Part shown: positions 12,718 to 26,181 of the stretch, in pieces
Position numbering within the stretch: the stretch's first letter is position 1
Layout of the letters: each line of letters starts with the position of its first letter
Source: Sycobia sp. Sy_11
Taxonomy: Eukaryota; Arthropoda; Insecta; Hymenoptera; Epichrysomallidae
DNA: 64,000 nucleotides
Direction: 5' to 3'
NCBI GenBank assembly: GCA_018907035.1
Contig: JACCIC010000168.1
Location: 673,501 to 737,500 of the forward strand
The notes under the pieces: model-generated
What the model was told of the DNA's origin: nothing
The model's input: the letters and a program-made list of their open reading frames with translations, nothing else
The model's database searches: none
Program-made: the position numbers and the translations under genes

Positions 12718-14606
12718 TATATATAGACGTCCGGTTTTTTGGATTTCTATTGCCTCTCCAATCCTGACGTTAGATTTTCATACAGCAGGCGTAATTTAAC
12801 CAAAAAGCCATAAATTGAGCCGTAAATTTGATTTCAGTACTTCACTCCCCCCTCTCCAACGTGTACACGCTTTTCGTCTTGCTGTAATGCATATTATTAG
12901 CAGTACAGAAGAGTACAGCTCTCTATGCTCTTTTCAATCGTGCTCTATGTATCGTGTACTATCGGTCACACACATGGCGCCAAGGCAACTACCGTCCGTT
13001 CCTTCGCTATGGCGTGCACATGCAAACACACACACACACACAAAAGCGCGCACACGTATACGCACACACACAAAGGACTCAAACACACGCGAGTTATTAG
13101 CACCCTGAAACGCTGATAAATTGGCACAGGTCGCGTATTAAACCAAAGATTTCGAATAATTTTACGTTAGAATAGAAACCGCGTACACAATTATTCTCTC
13201 GTTTGGGAAATTATTTTTACCTGATGCTTTATTTTTTTATCAGACAACATTACGTTAAAATATTAAAGTATAGAATAATTGGTTGTTCTCGTAAAACTGA
13301 AATAACGTCGACTATGATATATATATATGAAGAGTTAATTACGATAAAGTCGATAATTATCGAGGAAGTAAATTCGCGCGCGCCGCGTGTATGTTGTGTA
13401 TACATGCGCGCGCGCGTACGTGTGTGTATATGTCGCAAATGTAATGGCGGTGGCACGTACAGTGGGTCAACCTCCTCCGAACCATTACGGACGCGCAACG
13501 ACGATTAAACCAAAAATGATCCTGTACACGCGTCGTTGGAACAAAATCGAACCGTCAAATTGTACCCGTCAGCTCGTTGACAATCTATCGACGCACGATC
13601 GGCGAGGTTTTTTGTTTTTTTTTTTTTTTTACATCTTTTTTTATTTCCCACTTATTTTTGGCTTATTACGAAGTTTTCCGTGCAAAAAGCCAGAATTCGG
13701 TTGGCAATCGATACTTCTCCATTTCGTAGAGCGCGCGCGCGCGTCCGCGACCAGTCGAGAAAATAGACAACGCGTCCGTTCTGGAATTTTAATTGAGCGC
13801 GCATATCAATTCCATAATGTATCCGTCGATTCGCGCAAAGCTGTATCCGGTAATGACGCCGAGCATTTTGGACGATAAATCTAAATTGCGGTTAACGAGA
13901 TGATTTGAAAAAAGTCGATCCCCCCTATACATTGTAAATTAAAGTTACGCCTCGCGTTGCACGGATGGGTAATTCAAGAAGTTGAACGTGTAAACGTGAA
14001 AGATGTAGAATTTCTTATATAAATTGTGCGATAGACGGTAAAGCGGGTTTCGTTTGTGTATACGTGCGTGGAAGGTTTTTTTTCACGGTTAAGCCGAATT
14101 TCATCGTTATTAAAGAAATCCCACGCACGAGATTTTAACGATTATTATCTGAATAGGCAAGCGCATTTCTTAATTTTCGAGGTAGATCTGCATTTATTTA
14201 GAACGAGATTTACATATTCTTCCGGCGCTGCTTACAGAGTACACTTACTAAATGGCATACCGGCGATACACGAGTTTTATTCTGCAAGTTTGTCACTTCA
14301 ATTCGGACAGTATTTCGCTTAAAAAGACCCGCTTCATAATATAAATTAAATTTCATTAGTTTCTATAATATAAGTTAAAAATAACACACACGCCCACACA
14401 CACACACACACACATACAATTTTTCCCAAACATTTAAGCCTGTACATTATCTATCAATTACGCGCTCTTCTATAATATGCCAATAACCTCCTGGCGGCAA
14501 ATCAATAAAATATCGCCCAGAATATTGGGGGAGCTCAAATCGTCGCTACGACCTCTCGTGGTGAAATTGGAAATCAGCACGAGCCAACACACGGTCTGTA
14601 ATATAT

Positions 14607-14607
14607 A

Positions 14608-14656
<49 letters not shown>

Positions 14657-14727
14657 CTATTTATATATTATATATATATATCATTTATATATATATATAT
14701 ATTATATATTTCTATATATATATTATA

Positions 14728-14764
<37 letters not shown>

Positions 14765-14771
14765 ATATATA
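14607..14771. repeat. Complex TA-rich array
   Basis: About 165 bases made of TA runs separated by single-base shifts (TTAT, CTAT, CATT), consistent with repeated slippage. Confidence 0.93.
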
Positions 14772-15080
14772 GCACGCCATACAATTGTAATTACGTATTT
14801 TCAATTACAAAAGAATTTTAATGGAAGCCTCGCGAGATTTCGCAGTACACCGTAAAGAAAAACTGTCGGCAGGATTGCCGGCGCGGTAATTGGTTAGAGT
14901 GGCAAAGCATCGAGGGATTTATATATATATATATATATATATAGTATTAGTTTTCATCGCTTACCGGAGACTAGAACGACGGTTTTATCACTGGCCCCGT
15001 CGCGTTCGAACGACCGTCCGCGCAAGAAACAGTAGCCGTAAAGCCGGGCAAACCGGTATCCTCCGCGATATTGCACTTTT

Positions 15081-15087
15081 CTCTCTC

Positions 15088-15148
<61 letters not shown>
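15081..15148. repeat. (CT)n microsatellite
   Basis: About 68 bases of CT with two CC interruptions. Confidence 0.96.
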
Positions 15149-15519
15149 GCGTATAATTAATAATGAAAACTGCCCCACGAACGGCCCGCCCCGTTCTAAT
15201 AAATTAACACGCCGCGGTTTGGCATCGTTATCGACGCAATTCGACAAACTTTTGCCCGGCGACGCTCCGCGCGCGTCGTAATCGGTATAGGCGGATCGTT
15301 GTGTCGCGAGGGCATGTTGTTGTTCTACAGCAAGGCTACGCTCCCCCCGCCCCCTTTTGCAGTTTCTAATAAGTGGCGGAGAGAAAACAGCGAGAAACCC
15401 CAGTGTCTCCCCAACTCCAGGTACAATGGATCGGACCGTATGTGTATAAACGCCAGCTACTCGAAATTCCTTGCTGAATATATAGGAGCGCGCGGGGAAC
15501 GTTGATACATATACATGCA

Positions 15520-15522
<3 letters not shown>

Positions 15523-15563
<41 letters not shown>

Positions 15564-15565
15564 TA

Positions 15566-15615
<50 letters not shown>
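15523..15615. repeat. Compound (CT)n-(TA)n microsatellite
   Basis: A pure CT block (to about 15560) and, after ACATAATG, a pure TA block to 15615. Confidence 0.96.
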
Positions 15616-15620
<5 letters not shown>

Positions 15621-16097
15621 TTATTTTATAAACATCCGCGCGGCCGACGGAGAGCTACGCTTTCCTCGCCCAGCCACCCCTTCCCCCCTCCGCCCCCGCC
15701 GATCGGCTCCGTCGCTCTGCCAGGCGCCGAGAGTGTATTTAAGAGGCGCGCGATCGTCGTCGTCGTCGCCGCCGCCGCTGCCGCCGTCGTACGGATTTAG
15801 AAAGTTCAATGCCGTGATTCCAGGCGTCGTCGGGCGGCCAGGCGGCCCGGCACGTACATAGAATAATATTATATCGGAAGACTCGTGCACTGGCGGATCG
15901 GTCCAGGAATCGGACTAACCGAGACGTTCGGCGCGGTTTCGATGCGTGTATATGTATATATATATCTATGGCGTATTAACTAGCGAACACGCGCGCGTGC
16001 GCGTATCAGGCGCGGGCAACTGGTTTCGCCGCGGCTCCTTCCTGGGACGCGTCGTCGTCGGAAACATTGAAAATAATTGGCGATGCCTAATATCCAT

Positions 16098-16139
<42 letters not shown>

Positions 16140-16746
16140 TCTCTCTAAATATGTATATATGCACATACAGTTTTCACCTGTTGAAAAGTGACTCACGTAG
16201 CGAATGATTCTCCCCTCCGTTGAAATGGGGCCACTCCTCGGACGAGCGGATAGAGAGTGGGATTTCCACTCTCCTGAAGGGTCGGTTTATCTGCGCCACC
16301 CCTTCCCCCTCGTTAAAACGAGATTATTAAGAAATAAATTCCCGCGATTCTTATTAATGAGATGGGGGGGAGACGATTGTGCCGTGCTGTGGTTATAATT
16401 TGGACGAAGGCACAAGCTGTCAATACCAATGACAGGGCCGAATCGATATTTTTCTCCGTCGAGCAGCGGCCCGATTTCGATGGGGGAAACAAGAATTATG
16501 CGAGAAGTCAGTTGACACTCAAATTACCGGAATGTTGCAGTTCGATCAGATAGATCTGCCACACGGTATTGTGGGTCGGCCGGTAATATCTTCGCGGCAT
16601 GGGGGGGGGGAGGAGGGAAGCAGCAGTAGGCAGCGAACTGCTCTAGTTCGACTAAATTTTATCCCCCCCCCCCGGGCCCCGGACCGAGACGCGAGACCTG
16701 CGGATGGAGCGGGCGTTCAACGCGCTCGATCATTATTATAGGCCAA

Positions 16747-16748
<2 letters not shown>

Positions 16749-16792
<44 letters not shown>

Positions 16793-16833
16793 ACTCTCGT
16801 TCGGGCGAGATCCGCCGCCTCAGCCGCAGCTCT

Positions 16834-16857
<24 letters not shown>
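16749..16857. repeat. Two close (CT)n arrays
   Basis: Pure CT at 16749-16791 and again at 16830-16857, separated by 38 bases of GC-rich unique sequence. Confidence 0.94.
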
Positions 16858-16864
<7 letters not shown>

Positions 16865-18452
16865 ACCCGTCTTCGTCATTGTTACAGACTCCAATTTGGC
16901 GGCGGTTAGGCTTAATTTTGGCCTCTTTATTTATGGCTTCCTTTTCGCCTTTTGTACCCACGGCTGATTTATTATCGCTCGCTCGCGCGCGCTTGTGTGT
17001 GTGAATGAGTGCGTGCGTGCGTGCGTGCGTGTGTTCGCGCGCGCGCGCGATCATCGGGCGATTTCGCCGCGCGGGAGAGAGCGCTCGCGAAGTCGACGGC
17101 TTGTGTTTATTTAGATTTTGCGCACGCGGGCAGAATCTGTCGCCTCGTGCGATGCGCAGTCGCGTTTGTTTTTCATCTCCCCCCGCCCCTTCCCCTTCCC
17201 CATCACCCCTCCGCACTCTCTAAGTCCGTCTCTCTCGCCCCTCCTCTCTGTCTCCTGCAGAGTTCTATACGAACGATCCGCTCGCCGGATATTATTATTA
17301 TTATCATTATTATTATCATTATTTCGGCTTCCCGTTGTTGATACGTACGCGTCTCCCCATACGCGCGCTTTGCAAATGTATCTGGAGTAACTGGTGTTTT
17401 ATCGATTTAAGTGTATGCGATAAATTTAATTTTACCGATAAGTAATATAGAAAGCTCTGGCGGTAAATATTTATGTAGGACGAATCAATGATGCGGATGT
17501 CAAAATGATTTACCAATTTTCAATATCCACTCTCGACTGTTAGTGAGAAATTATGGGATTAACAAGCTTTTTTTTTCTTTTTGTAAAACATAATATTTAG
17601 AAGCATTGGACTATTGTACATTGTTATTAATTCTGTTCTTCACTTACGTCTATTCCGTACATTGTATTCATAAGTTTTCAAGAAATTGCACAAAGTCGAG
17701 GAAAATTTTATAGAAAAGTTTAGAAGTTTTGGTTGTAAAATTAGGTGTTCATTTCCACATCGTATTTGACCAATTGGCTTTCAACTTTTCAGTAGCTTCA
17801 AATATACGTGACTGACGGATGTGTTTAATTAAAATTTGTTCACAATTTACGTATGTGTAATTTTACTCGTATCTGCATGACTACTGTACTTCTTCTGGTC
17901 GATCCGTAAAACTTGACTTCGACGACCCCTTAAAACGATGATTCAACGCTTGAAACGGGCTGAACTTTGTTTTCGTAAGTACTGACGACATAAGTCGGAT
18001 GGAAGGCGTATCGGATCCTTTCTTCATTTTATACAGGGTGCGGAAGAAAAAAATTGGCGTCCGCGCAAACATTGACATCGTCCACTTAATAAAGTTGCAT
18101 TGTCTCAACAATATCGAAATTACGAGTGAGCGATAGACGCGAATTTGACGATTTTCTACACAATCGGCAAATGAGAAATCAGAGACGGGGGGAGGGGGCG
18201 AAAATTCTAATTGCCGGATAAGATTCTTGGAGCGATGCATCGGTAGACACGTGAGCTGAGATACGTATACACCAGATGAAATCGTGTAATATGCCGTATA
18301 ACGCGCGCAAGTTGCTCTGCCCGTCCGCGATACCCCTTAAAATGCAGAAATTCGAAAAATTTCCGTGAGATCGCTTTGCTACGCGGCGTGCAATTGCGGC
18401 GAGTCACTGTATGCGATGAATCGCCCGAGTATCGCCTGTATGTATATATATA

Positions 18453-18507
<55 letters not shown>

Positions 18508-18616
18508 GAATAATACAACGAATTAATAATATACGCGCGCGATGCGAAGCGACACCTGAGAGTAACTGCATAGGTACGCTCCGATTCCGGATATTTTTGC
18601 GGCGCACGCATTACGC

Positions 18617-18658
<42 letters not shown>

Positions 18659-19363
18659 AGTGCGAAGGGACGTATTAAATACATCGGCCACACGTGTAAT
18701 TTAATCTTAATAATACGGTAGAGTCTCACTTCTATCAAACGTTAAAGAGTTGAAAAATAAAATATCGAATACACACAGACACATCTCTTTTTACCATCAG
18801 TCATAATAATATATCAGAGCTATTTGATGCATTCAAGCCATCCTGTATCATTATATCGCGAATATTACAGGTGACTAATTATTATTATTTTTATAATTAT
18901 TATCATTATAATCATCGCGAATATGGCGTAGAAATTGATTTACTAAAGGTTCGCCTCTATTTCACTTCACGCTACGTTATCAATTTTTTGTCCATAGGTT
19001 TTTTTTTTTTTTTTTTTTGGAAAACACACATACGTACACGTACGCGCGCGCAGTTGAGTAAAATGGAAGGTACGGATCCTACGCCTGACGTAATACCTCC
19101 GAATGAATTAAAATCGAGAGCAAAGTCACAACGGTACAATCAAGTGCGCGCGTGTACGCCTGCGTGTATTGTCTAGCTTCAAGATAATTAATGTGAAACC
19201 GTATAGCAGAGGAATGGGAGGGGGAGGGGGAGTATACATGTGCAACCGAAACATAAAGCAGGGAGCTTCGGTCTCTGCATAGAGAGTTCAGGCAGGTATA
19301 CAGGCGCTCGCGCGCACAAAGAAAGACGAGCTATTTACGTGCACATAATACCGGTGCATAAAC

Positions 19364-19408
<45 letters not shown>

Positions 19409-19587
19409 CACATGCGCATACGCAAGCCCCCAGGAGATTAATGCGGTTATAATGGGCGCGGGGGCCCTTTTACCTTAACCCCACGTCCTCCCGTCGATCC
19501 CCGACCGCGCTTCATCGTTTCACGCCCACGCCCGGATAGTTAATCCCTGCGGTAAGTCTTTCCATGCGCGTGCCTGTGTATCTGAGT

Positions 19588-19687
19588 ATATATATACACA
19601 CACGCGCACACGCAACACACACATACAGACAGGCGCGCGCGCACGCATGCACACACACACACAGACACACACACACACACACGCGCA

Positions 19688-19768
<81 letters not shown>
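19588..19768. repeat. Long (CA)n compound microsatellite
   Basis: About 180 bases of CA with CG and GA substitutions in the first half (CACGCG, CAGACA) and a pure CA block of about 79 bases in the second half. The gradient from degenerate to pure suggests recent expansion at the right end. Confidence 0.96.
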
Positions 19769-19771
<3 letters not shown>

Positions 19772-20150
19772 CAAGATATTATAAGCTCAAAGAGGCGAGT
19801 AGATGAAGCTAGCAGCGCATCGGTTTTCACATATACATACATAATATGCCTAATATTATATAGATAGACTTTTTAACAGCTCGTCATAAGCTACTCTCGC
19901 ACCTAAACATATACACTTAATAACGGCCCGTCTCCCGTGACGAGAGATCGAGAGAGATTTTCCACGCTTTCAGAGTGTGTACGTGTATATATATATATAT
20001 ATATACATATCAATGAGCTCGCCCGCGCTCCCTCGCTCGCGTCGCTTTATTTCTGTCCGCCAACTACGCGGGCTAAATTTTCCAGAATGCCATGCCGTCG
20101 CGGCGAGCATCTCGCCTCGTGCCGCGTACGGGGACCTGTGCGCACGCCAT

Positions 20151-20160
20151 TATATAAATA
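20151..20160 (+). promoter_or_regulatory. TATA-box-like element
   Basis: TATATAAATAGAGG matches the TATA consensus closely and is embedded in CpG-rich DNA (20030-20290), unlike the pure TA microsatellites around it. It could mark a promoter for the RhoGEF gene or for a non-coding RNA. No transcript start or downstream coding exon can be confirmed. Confidence 0.2.
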
Positions 20161-21095
20161 GAGGAGTCGTCGCGGCGCTCGAGCGCGCGTATATATAACG
20201 CGTCCGCGCGTTGGGGTGGGGGGGGGGTGGAGGCGACTCGGTACTCGGTCGTCGCGGATGCGCCACCGATACGTCGCGTCGCCGCTCGGCCTGGGGTCGA
20301 TAATTTACAAAGTTGATGGTTTGGGCCTTTTTGTTGGTTTCTTTTTTTGTTTTTTTTTTTTGTTTTTATATAGAGGAATTTGAACGAATTTGGGGAGTTT
20401 CTGGGGTTTTGATCGCGACCTCTCCACTTCCCACCTCGATACGAGGGCTCTCGAGCTTACGATCGGACGCAGCGCGGATGGAACGGATATTATTCAGGGC
20501 CGTGTAATTCGATTATACGTGGATATCCATTCCCGCATGCGGTGGCTCGTTACTCGTGAAACGCTCTTGATCCAATGGACAGGTCAGCCGCCCGTCGCAT
20601 CTACATAAGCATATAATTGCGCGCCGTCGCGCTTTACCATCGGCTTGCCCCTCACGTTTATCTTTAATAGGTACTCGTCGATCCACTTTTTTACGTACAC
20701 GCCTTGTCGCATGCACGATTGCTACGGAAAATGAGCGCGCGACAAAACTACCGGCAGCGGATGAAAATCCGTTCGTGCCCCCCCCCCCGCCCACCGAGTC
20801 TGCGATGTTTTTCTGTTTTTTATCCCCCCCCCCCCCTGCCCCTCCCCGCCCCCACGCCAACGGCGGAAAAGACCGGCAACGTTATGGACACTTGTCCGGC
20901 ATAATGCGCGGTTCTAGCTTTTGCGGACGACGAACTGCGATGATCGTTACAGCTGTTTCGCGTCGTCTGTGTATGGGGAGCGATCTGGCCAACCGATCTC
21001 CAAGTGTCCAATGGGAAAAAATGACAATATATTGTTCATGTTCTCCGTTTAACTCTTCTGCCTATATGTATAGGCAAAATAATAAGTAAATAATA

Positions 21096-21141
<46 letters not shown>

Positions 21142-22089
21142 GCATATAGTTAAAGTTATTTCCAGGTGATAATACTAGAGCGGTGTAGGTTTACATTTGT
21201 TATAAAATCCGTGGAAGATATACGGGCGGAGTTTACAGTTACAAAGGTAAAATAATAGCTGATAATATTAGCCATTCAATGCACATATAATGTTATACTA
21301 ATAATTATTTTATCCACCTTTGGAACAATTTCACATTATACCGATTTAATTTCCATAAACAATATAGATTTAAAAATATGTCGTATCGTCAACATCGATT
21401 GAACGACGATTATGAATCAAATTTAATTAAACGTTAAAAAAAAAAAAAATAATACACATACCATATATTACGCACAAAGCGTTAAGCAATGTATGTACGC
21501 GTGTATTTCACTGCACGCGTTATGAAACTTCAGATGTATTTTCTGACTTTAACGAATATGTCCAAAAGCTGTCTGTACGTCGAAGAGAGCAATCGCAGTC
21601 GAACGACGCGTTGGCAAATTAAATGATATATTTCTCCGCCTTGCGCGCTACGACACATCCAAAGTACTGCGTGATCCGCGGGTTCCGCGAGCGGGTCGCG
21701 CGGCACCGCGCGGCTAAACGACGGACCGTATACGTACGGCGGCAGCGCTTCGTCTCGCGCTGTCGGCCTTTGCGCGACAGATCGCGCCGTGGGGGCCCTC
21801 GAAAGGTCCCGCGATAGCAAAAAAAAAAAAAAAAAAAAAAAAAATGCGTTTTGTAAATTACACTGGCTCTCCTCGAGCCGCAAAGCGCGGCCTGCTGCCG
21901 CCTACGGTTTTACGCAATGAGACTGTATAGATGCGCGCGCGCGGATATTCGGTTACGCGCCTGTATGTATAGGCTTTTTACTACTGCGGCGATTTTCCAC
22001 TGGCACTGCCGCGTTAAATGATTAAATCTGTTAGGGCTTACGCAAGCCAGCCATAGACGAATAGAACTATATGCATATTACATATATAA

Positions 22090-22124
<35 letters not shown>

Positions 22125-22236
22125 CTGAAGTGCACATGGTACAGCCTACGGCGCGGCCGATATGTGGCCGCGTTTGGAAAAGCCTCTTTGATATCTTAAC
22201 TTTCCATATACCGGATGATTAATTTTAGCTCTCCCG

Positions 22237-22242
<6 letters not shown>

Positions 22243-22304
<62 letters not shown>
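22243..22304. repeat. (GA)n microsatellite
   Basis: About 62 bases of pure GA. Confidence 0.97.
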
Positions 22305-22306
<2 letters not shown>

Positions 22307-22540
22307 TTTCGGTCTTTCCATTGATAAAGCCGATCCCGTGACTAGGAGTGCAGTTATAATACGCGTATTACACAAAACACAGACAACGACGGGCATTCGA
22401 TCACTAATTGTTCATAAATATAATCGGAACAAGGTTCTCACTCCGCGAGATGTATTCCACTTGTTTCCATGTGTGTGTGCGCCCGCGCGCGCACATATCT
22501 TCGTTTTTCTTTCTCCTCTAGCAGATGACGTGCACTGGTG

Positions 22541-22553
22541 TCTATATATATAC

Positions 22554-22607
<54 letters not shown>

Positions 22608-22640
22608 CACATATATATATATACACATATATATGTAAAC
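22541..22640. repeat. TA-rich compound array
   Basis: TA blocks separated by TACA and CACCACA interruptions over about 100 bases. Confidence 0.93.
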
Positions 22641-22835
22641 CTCTGGCGGTGACTCGAATACGCGCGCTGGGGCAAAGTGAAAACGCCGTGGTGCAGCTGC
22701 ATCGACGAGCGCCACTGTAAATTATATACATTTTCAAGGCTATAAATCAGTCGGGAATAGCGCAAGAAAGTCGCGCAAGCCCAATCTTTAATAGGACTTT
22801 TAATGTTGAAAATAACAAGAGTCCTCGTTGCAGAA

Positions 22836-22836
<1 letters not shown>

Positions 22837-22912
<76 letters not shown>
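22837..22912. repeat. (GATA)n-(GA)n microsatellite
   Basis: Three GATA units pass into about 60 bases of pure GA. Confidence 0.96.
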
Positions 22913-22916
<4 letters not shown>

Positions 22917-24409
22917 AGCATTTGTATAGGCTAGGCGGTGTCTCTTCAAAGCAGCCGTAAGCGAGAGGAATGAGGAGGAGGTAGACTTATTCGAGAATGA
23001 TGAATCGGTATAAAAATCTTTGCTAATGCTAACTGTCTATAGTTGTAACGAAAATACTCATTACTGGGTCCCACTATAAACTGTAAAAACGTTTATTTGC
23101 ATAAATAGCTTTTTCATATAATAAAACGCTCTCATGCGTGCGCACTCTGGCTACGGGTCTGGAAAAAGTAAATTTACCTCGAATCTTTATACATGCGTCA
23201 AAATAGCCATAAATTAACATGCGCATTTTTACGCTTTAATGGTGAGCGGCATTGATTTTCCCCCCCCCTCCCGTCTCCCGATGCATGGAATCGGGTCTAA
23301 ATTAAAAGGACACAATCTAATTTAAAATGCAAACTCGTTCGCATTGACGGCCGCGTTAAAAGCCATCGTACAAAAGAATATAACTTATACATTATTTATG
23401 CGTCGTAATTCCAAGGAATTGCACTAGTTCCCATTACGACAGTGCCAATATTGCGCTTTGAAATTAAATCGTATTTACAATTATTTATTTTTTTTTTTTT
23501 TTTTGTTTTCTTTTCTATAATCGATACACCGGCGTCGCGCAAGTCCGTAAATTGGAAGAGTATTGCGCACCAGTGCGCAGGAAACGACAAATCAGACGTC
23601 AAATCTATATTTAGATATTTATGTAGCAGGGTAGATTGCAGCAACATTTTTGCGCAACGTTATGCGTACGTAGCCGAAGGTTTAAGAGCGGGCATTTGCG
23701 ATTCGATTGCACGGGGGGGGGGGGGGAGCGTGTGTAAAAAAAACCAACGTGTGTAAAAATTATCCGCATAACTTCTATGCGTGCTATTGAGGATGCTGAA
23801 TTTCGACAAACTGAGAGTTTTGCCCTGGCTTTTCGAAAAGTCTGCTACATTTGCGTACGAGGCTCGAGCAACGCACGCAATAACACGCCACGAGTTCCGA
23901 ATTGAAAAATTACCAACGCAACGCACGCCCAAGTGGATGAACAGCCAACCTTAGCAGCGTGCCAGGCTCCAAAAAATTTAAACCAACAAAGTCCCAAATT
24001 CGTACACGGCCGAAAATTCTTAACATCGACGTTTCTTTAAGTTTTTTTTTTTGTGCAAAAATATAGAAATCCCCTGGCGATGGCGCTTGAGTATAATACT
24101 GGAACGTGTTTGAATTTCTCGTCGAAAAAGAATCTGTAGAAGATCTACGACTATCCGTACGGCAATTAACTGTATTTTTGAAATTTTTGGATCATCCATA
24201 ATTGAACATCTATACCCGTCTACATACCATCGCTTTTATACTTCGTGGACCAGCTCTAACGGCACCCTCTCTCTCTCTCTCTCTCTCTCTCTAGCTTTCA
24301 CTCGTATGCGCAAGAAAAGTACGAAGAACTCATATTAATGTTTCCGGTTTGGAAGTTCCTTTAGTCCAAACTGTTACAAATTGGAGGAGGGGGGTTATAC
24401 CATCATTTA

Positions 24410-24960
24410 TTGTCGAATGCTCGTGACAGGCAGATCTGCTCAAGAGTAGGTGGTGTTTTGAATAAATTAAAATATCGTGGCAATTGTCTCTCTACTGACA
24501 TTAAAAAACCGCTAGTTAATGATCTAGTTGTTCCGCATTTCAATTACGTCTGCTTAGTGTACTATGATCTGGCATATTACTTGTATATTAAACTCCAATG
24601 GCTCTCCACTATTGCAGTTAGGTTTCGATTTCACTCTAGAAGGAATATAGCATAACAGACAATCATTAAGATGATCCCTATTAAGACAACCGTAAAAAAT
24701 ATTCTTTACGTCATTAGTCCATAAAACATTAATATTTAAAAGGGCTCGTTAATTATTTGAATTTAATTAAAGTTCAGCTAGACTTCATACTTCTAACTTT
24801 CTGTTTCTCAATAATTCCAAGAGAACTTATCAGAATACTTATTGTACTGAAGCTAAATGATTTTGGGATATATTGCCTATACACATTAGACTTTAATGTA
24901 GCCAACTTTCAATATTTTTTAGATATATTTCAGTATTGAATTTATTGCTATTTTTCAATA
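24410..24960 (+). mobile_element. Decayed non-LTR retrotransposon (3' part of reverse transcriptase ORF)
   Basis: One frame (24410-24655) reads VGGVLNKLKY, then LVNDLVVPHFNYVCLVYYDL, then KLQWLS and VRFRFHSRRN. These match the stretch just after the reverse transcriptase core of Jockey/CR1/L2-like LINEs (pattern LV-SLV-PHFDYC-VVY-L, then KLQRLQN, then VRF-F). Further on, another frame (24757-24939) gives PRELIRI, equivalent to the PRELIRIP-like motif near the end of such ORFs. Stops and frame changes between the pieces show it is dead. No 5' part, poly-A tail or target-site duplication was recognised. The clade is not assigned. Confidence 0.75.
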
Positions 24961-25021
24961 AATTCTCATTTGTTACTTGATGAGACACCAGGGGGAGTAC
25001 AAATAATATGACAGTTATCCA

Positions 25022-25074
25022 AAAATCAAGATGTTAACGTGAAGTTAATCTAATGAAAATCAAGATGTTAACGT
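25022..25074. repeat. 34-bp period direct duplication
   Basis: The 19-mer AAAATCAAGATGTTAACGT occurs at 25022 and again at 25056, with 15 unique bases between copies. Confidence 0.9.
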
Positions 25075-25371
25075 AATAACTCGCTAGATCGGAGTAGTAT
25101 TTCCCTGTAATTCTTTCATTTCCATAATATTCTATGTATTGCTCTATTAAATGTAGTTACATTTACTTAATTTTTCTTAATATAGGAAATGTGAGGAAAA
25201 GATAGGAATTTCTATTTTGATTCTGCTTAAATCAACTTTCTTTTTACTTATATAGTTAAAATTTCCTAGCTACAATCGAAATGTAATATTCCATGGTCCA
25301 CACTTTATCTACAATTGAATGATGTACATATGTTTATGAGTTTTGGTACATAATATCTGAGGCATAGTGAA

Positions 25372-25420
25372 TAATCCATTAGCTTGCGAACCAAAGAGTC
25401 GTCGATTCGAGTCCAAGTCA
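25372..25420 (+). repeat. tRNA-derived SINE-like relic
   Basis: GGCATAGTGAA resembles an A box. About 35 bases on, GATTCGAGTCC resembles the B box (GGTTCGANTCC), with an anticodon-arm-like CTTGCGAACC between. The acceptor and T stems do not pair, so it is not a functional tRNA. A decayed SINE head is the simplest reading. Confidence 0.35.
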
Positions 25421-26181
25421 GTCGGATGGTTTTTAAGCGTAATAAAATTATTATTTGTAATTTACATGGGTAATTAATAATAGTATATATTAAAATATGA
25501 TTTGGTACGTAGATCTATATAAAAAAAATCTTATAATTAGTTTAATATATAATAGATAAAATAGTGTAAAAATTTTAACAACTAGAAAATAATGCAAATT
25601 ATTAAAATTTTTATTTTAAATATATATCTCAAAAACTAGAATATAATTATTTATTGGAAACAAGGAAATGTCGACGTACTTAATTTAAATTAATTTTTGT
25701 TTGGATTAAATATATTTTTAATGTTTTAATTTTCCACATACTAATTCTACTTCATGTTTCGATTATTTGTAAAGCAGATTGGAATAAAATTTCGAGTTGA
25801 AGTAAAAATGTTTTCAATAGGATATAATCTATAGGATTCTTTATATATTAATTAGCCTTACATGCTAGGATTTGGATGGATATTCCTACTAATATCCAAA
25901 ATAGTATGGGACGCAATAGATTCTATTAAGGTTTTCTTGCTAGATTTCAATTATAAATAGGAATTCTTAACTCGATCCGTGAAGGATTCTAAACTAAATT
26001 TCTACACGGGATATCTTAATAAAATCTATGCTTTTTATGGAAGAAACTATTATGTTTATATTTATTTCTCACACAAATATTACATATTATATTATTTTAA
26101 TACGCAAATGATGTAAATTATAACTGATTTAAATTCTCCAACCTGGCATTAATGATTAATCGACGAATCCCTCTTTTACAG

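Larger units (their letters stand above)
16001..24400. other. Non-coding, microsatellite-dense stretch
   Basis: No supported exon. It has CT/GA arrays (16101-16147, 16749-16791, 16830-16857, 18620-18657, 22243-22304, 22837-22912), TA arrays (18480-18507, 19368-19405, 21101-21137, 22091-22121, 22541-22640), a long CA array (19588-19768), poly-A/T tracts (about 19000, 21820, 23482) and G/C homopolymer runs (about 20213, 20778, 20826, 23714). A TATA-like element lies at 20151. Confidence 0.6.
24961..26181. other. AT-rich sequence upstream of the first certain RhoGEF exon
   Basis: Strongly AT-rich and almost free of microsatellites, in contrast to the preceding 24 kb. It contains a short direct duplication (25022-25074) and a tRNA-like relic (about 25372-25420). 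It ends in the polypyrimidine tract and CAG acceptor used by the exon at 26182. Confidence 0.7.

Noticed and set aside
15640..15860. GC-rich segment with GTC/GCC repeats as a coding exon
   Set aside because: All frames give low-complexity Ser/Pro/Asp runs, no splice-phase fit to the RhoGEF gene and no recognisable motif.
25372..25440. A functional tRNA gene
   Set aside because: T-stem and acceptor stem do not pair; only box-like words survive.
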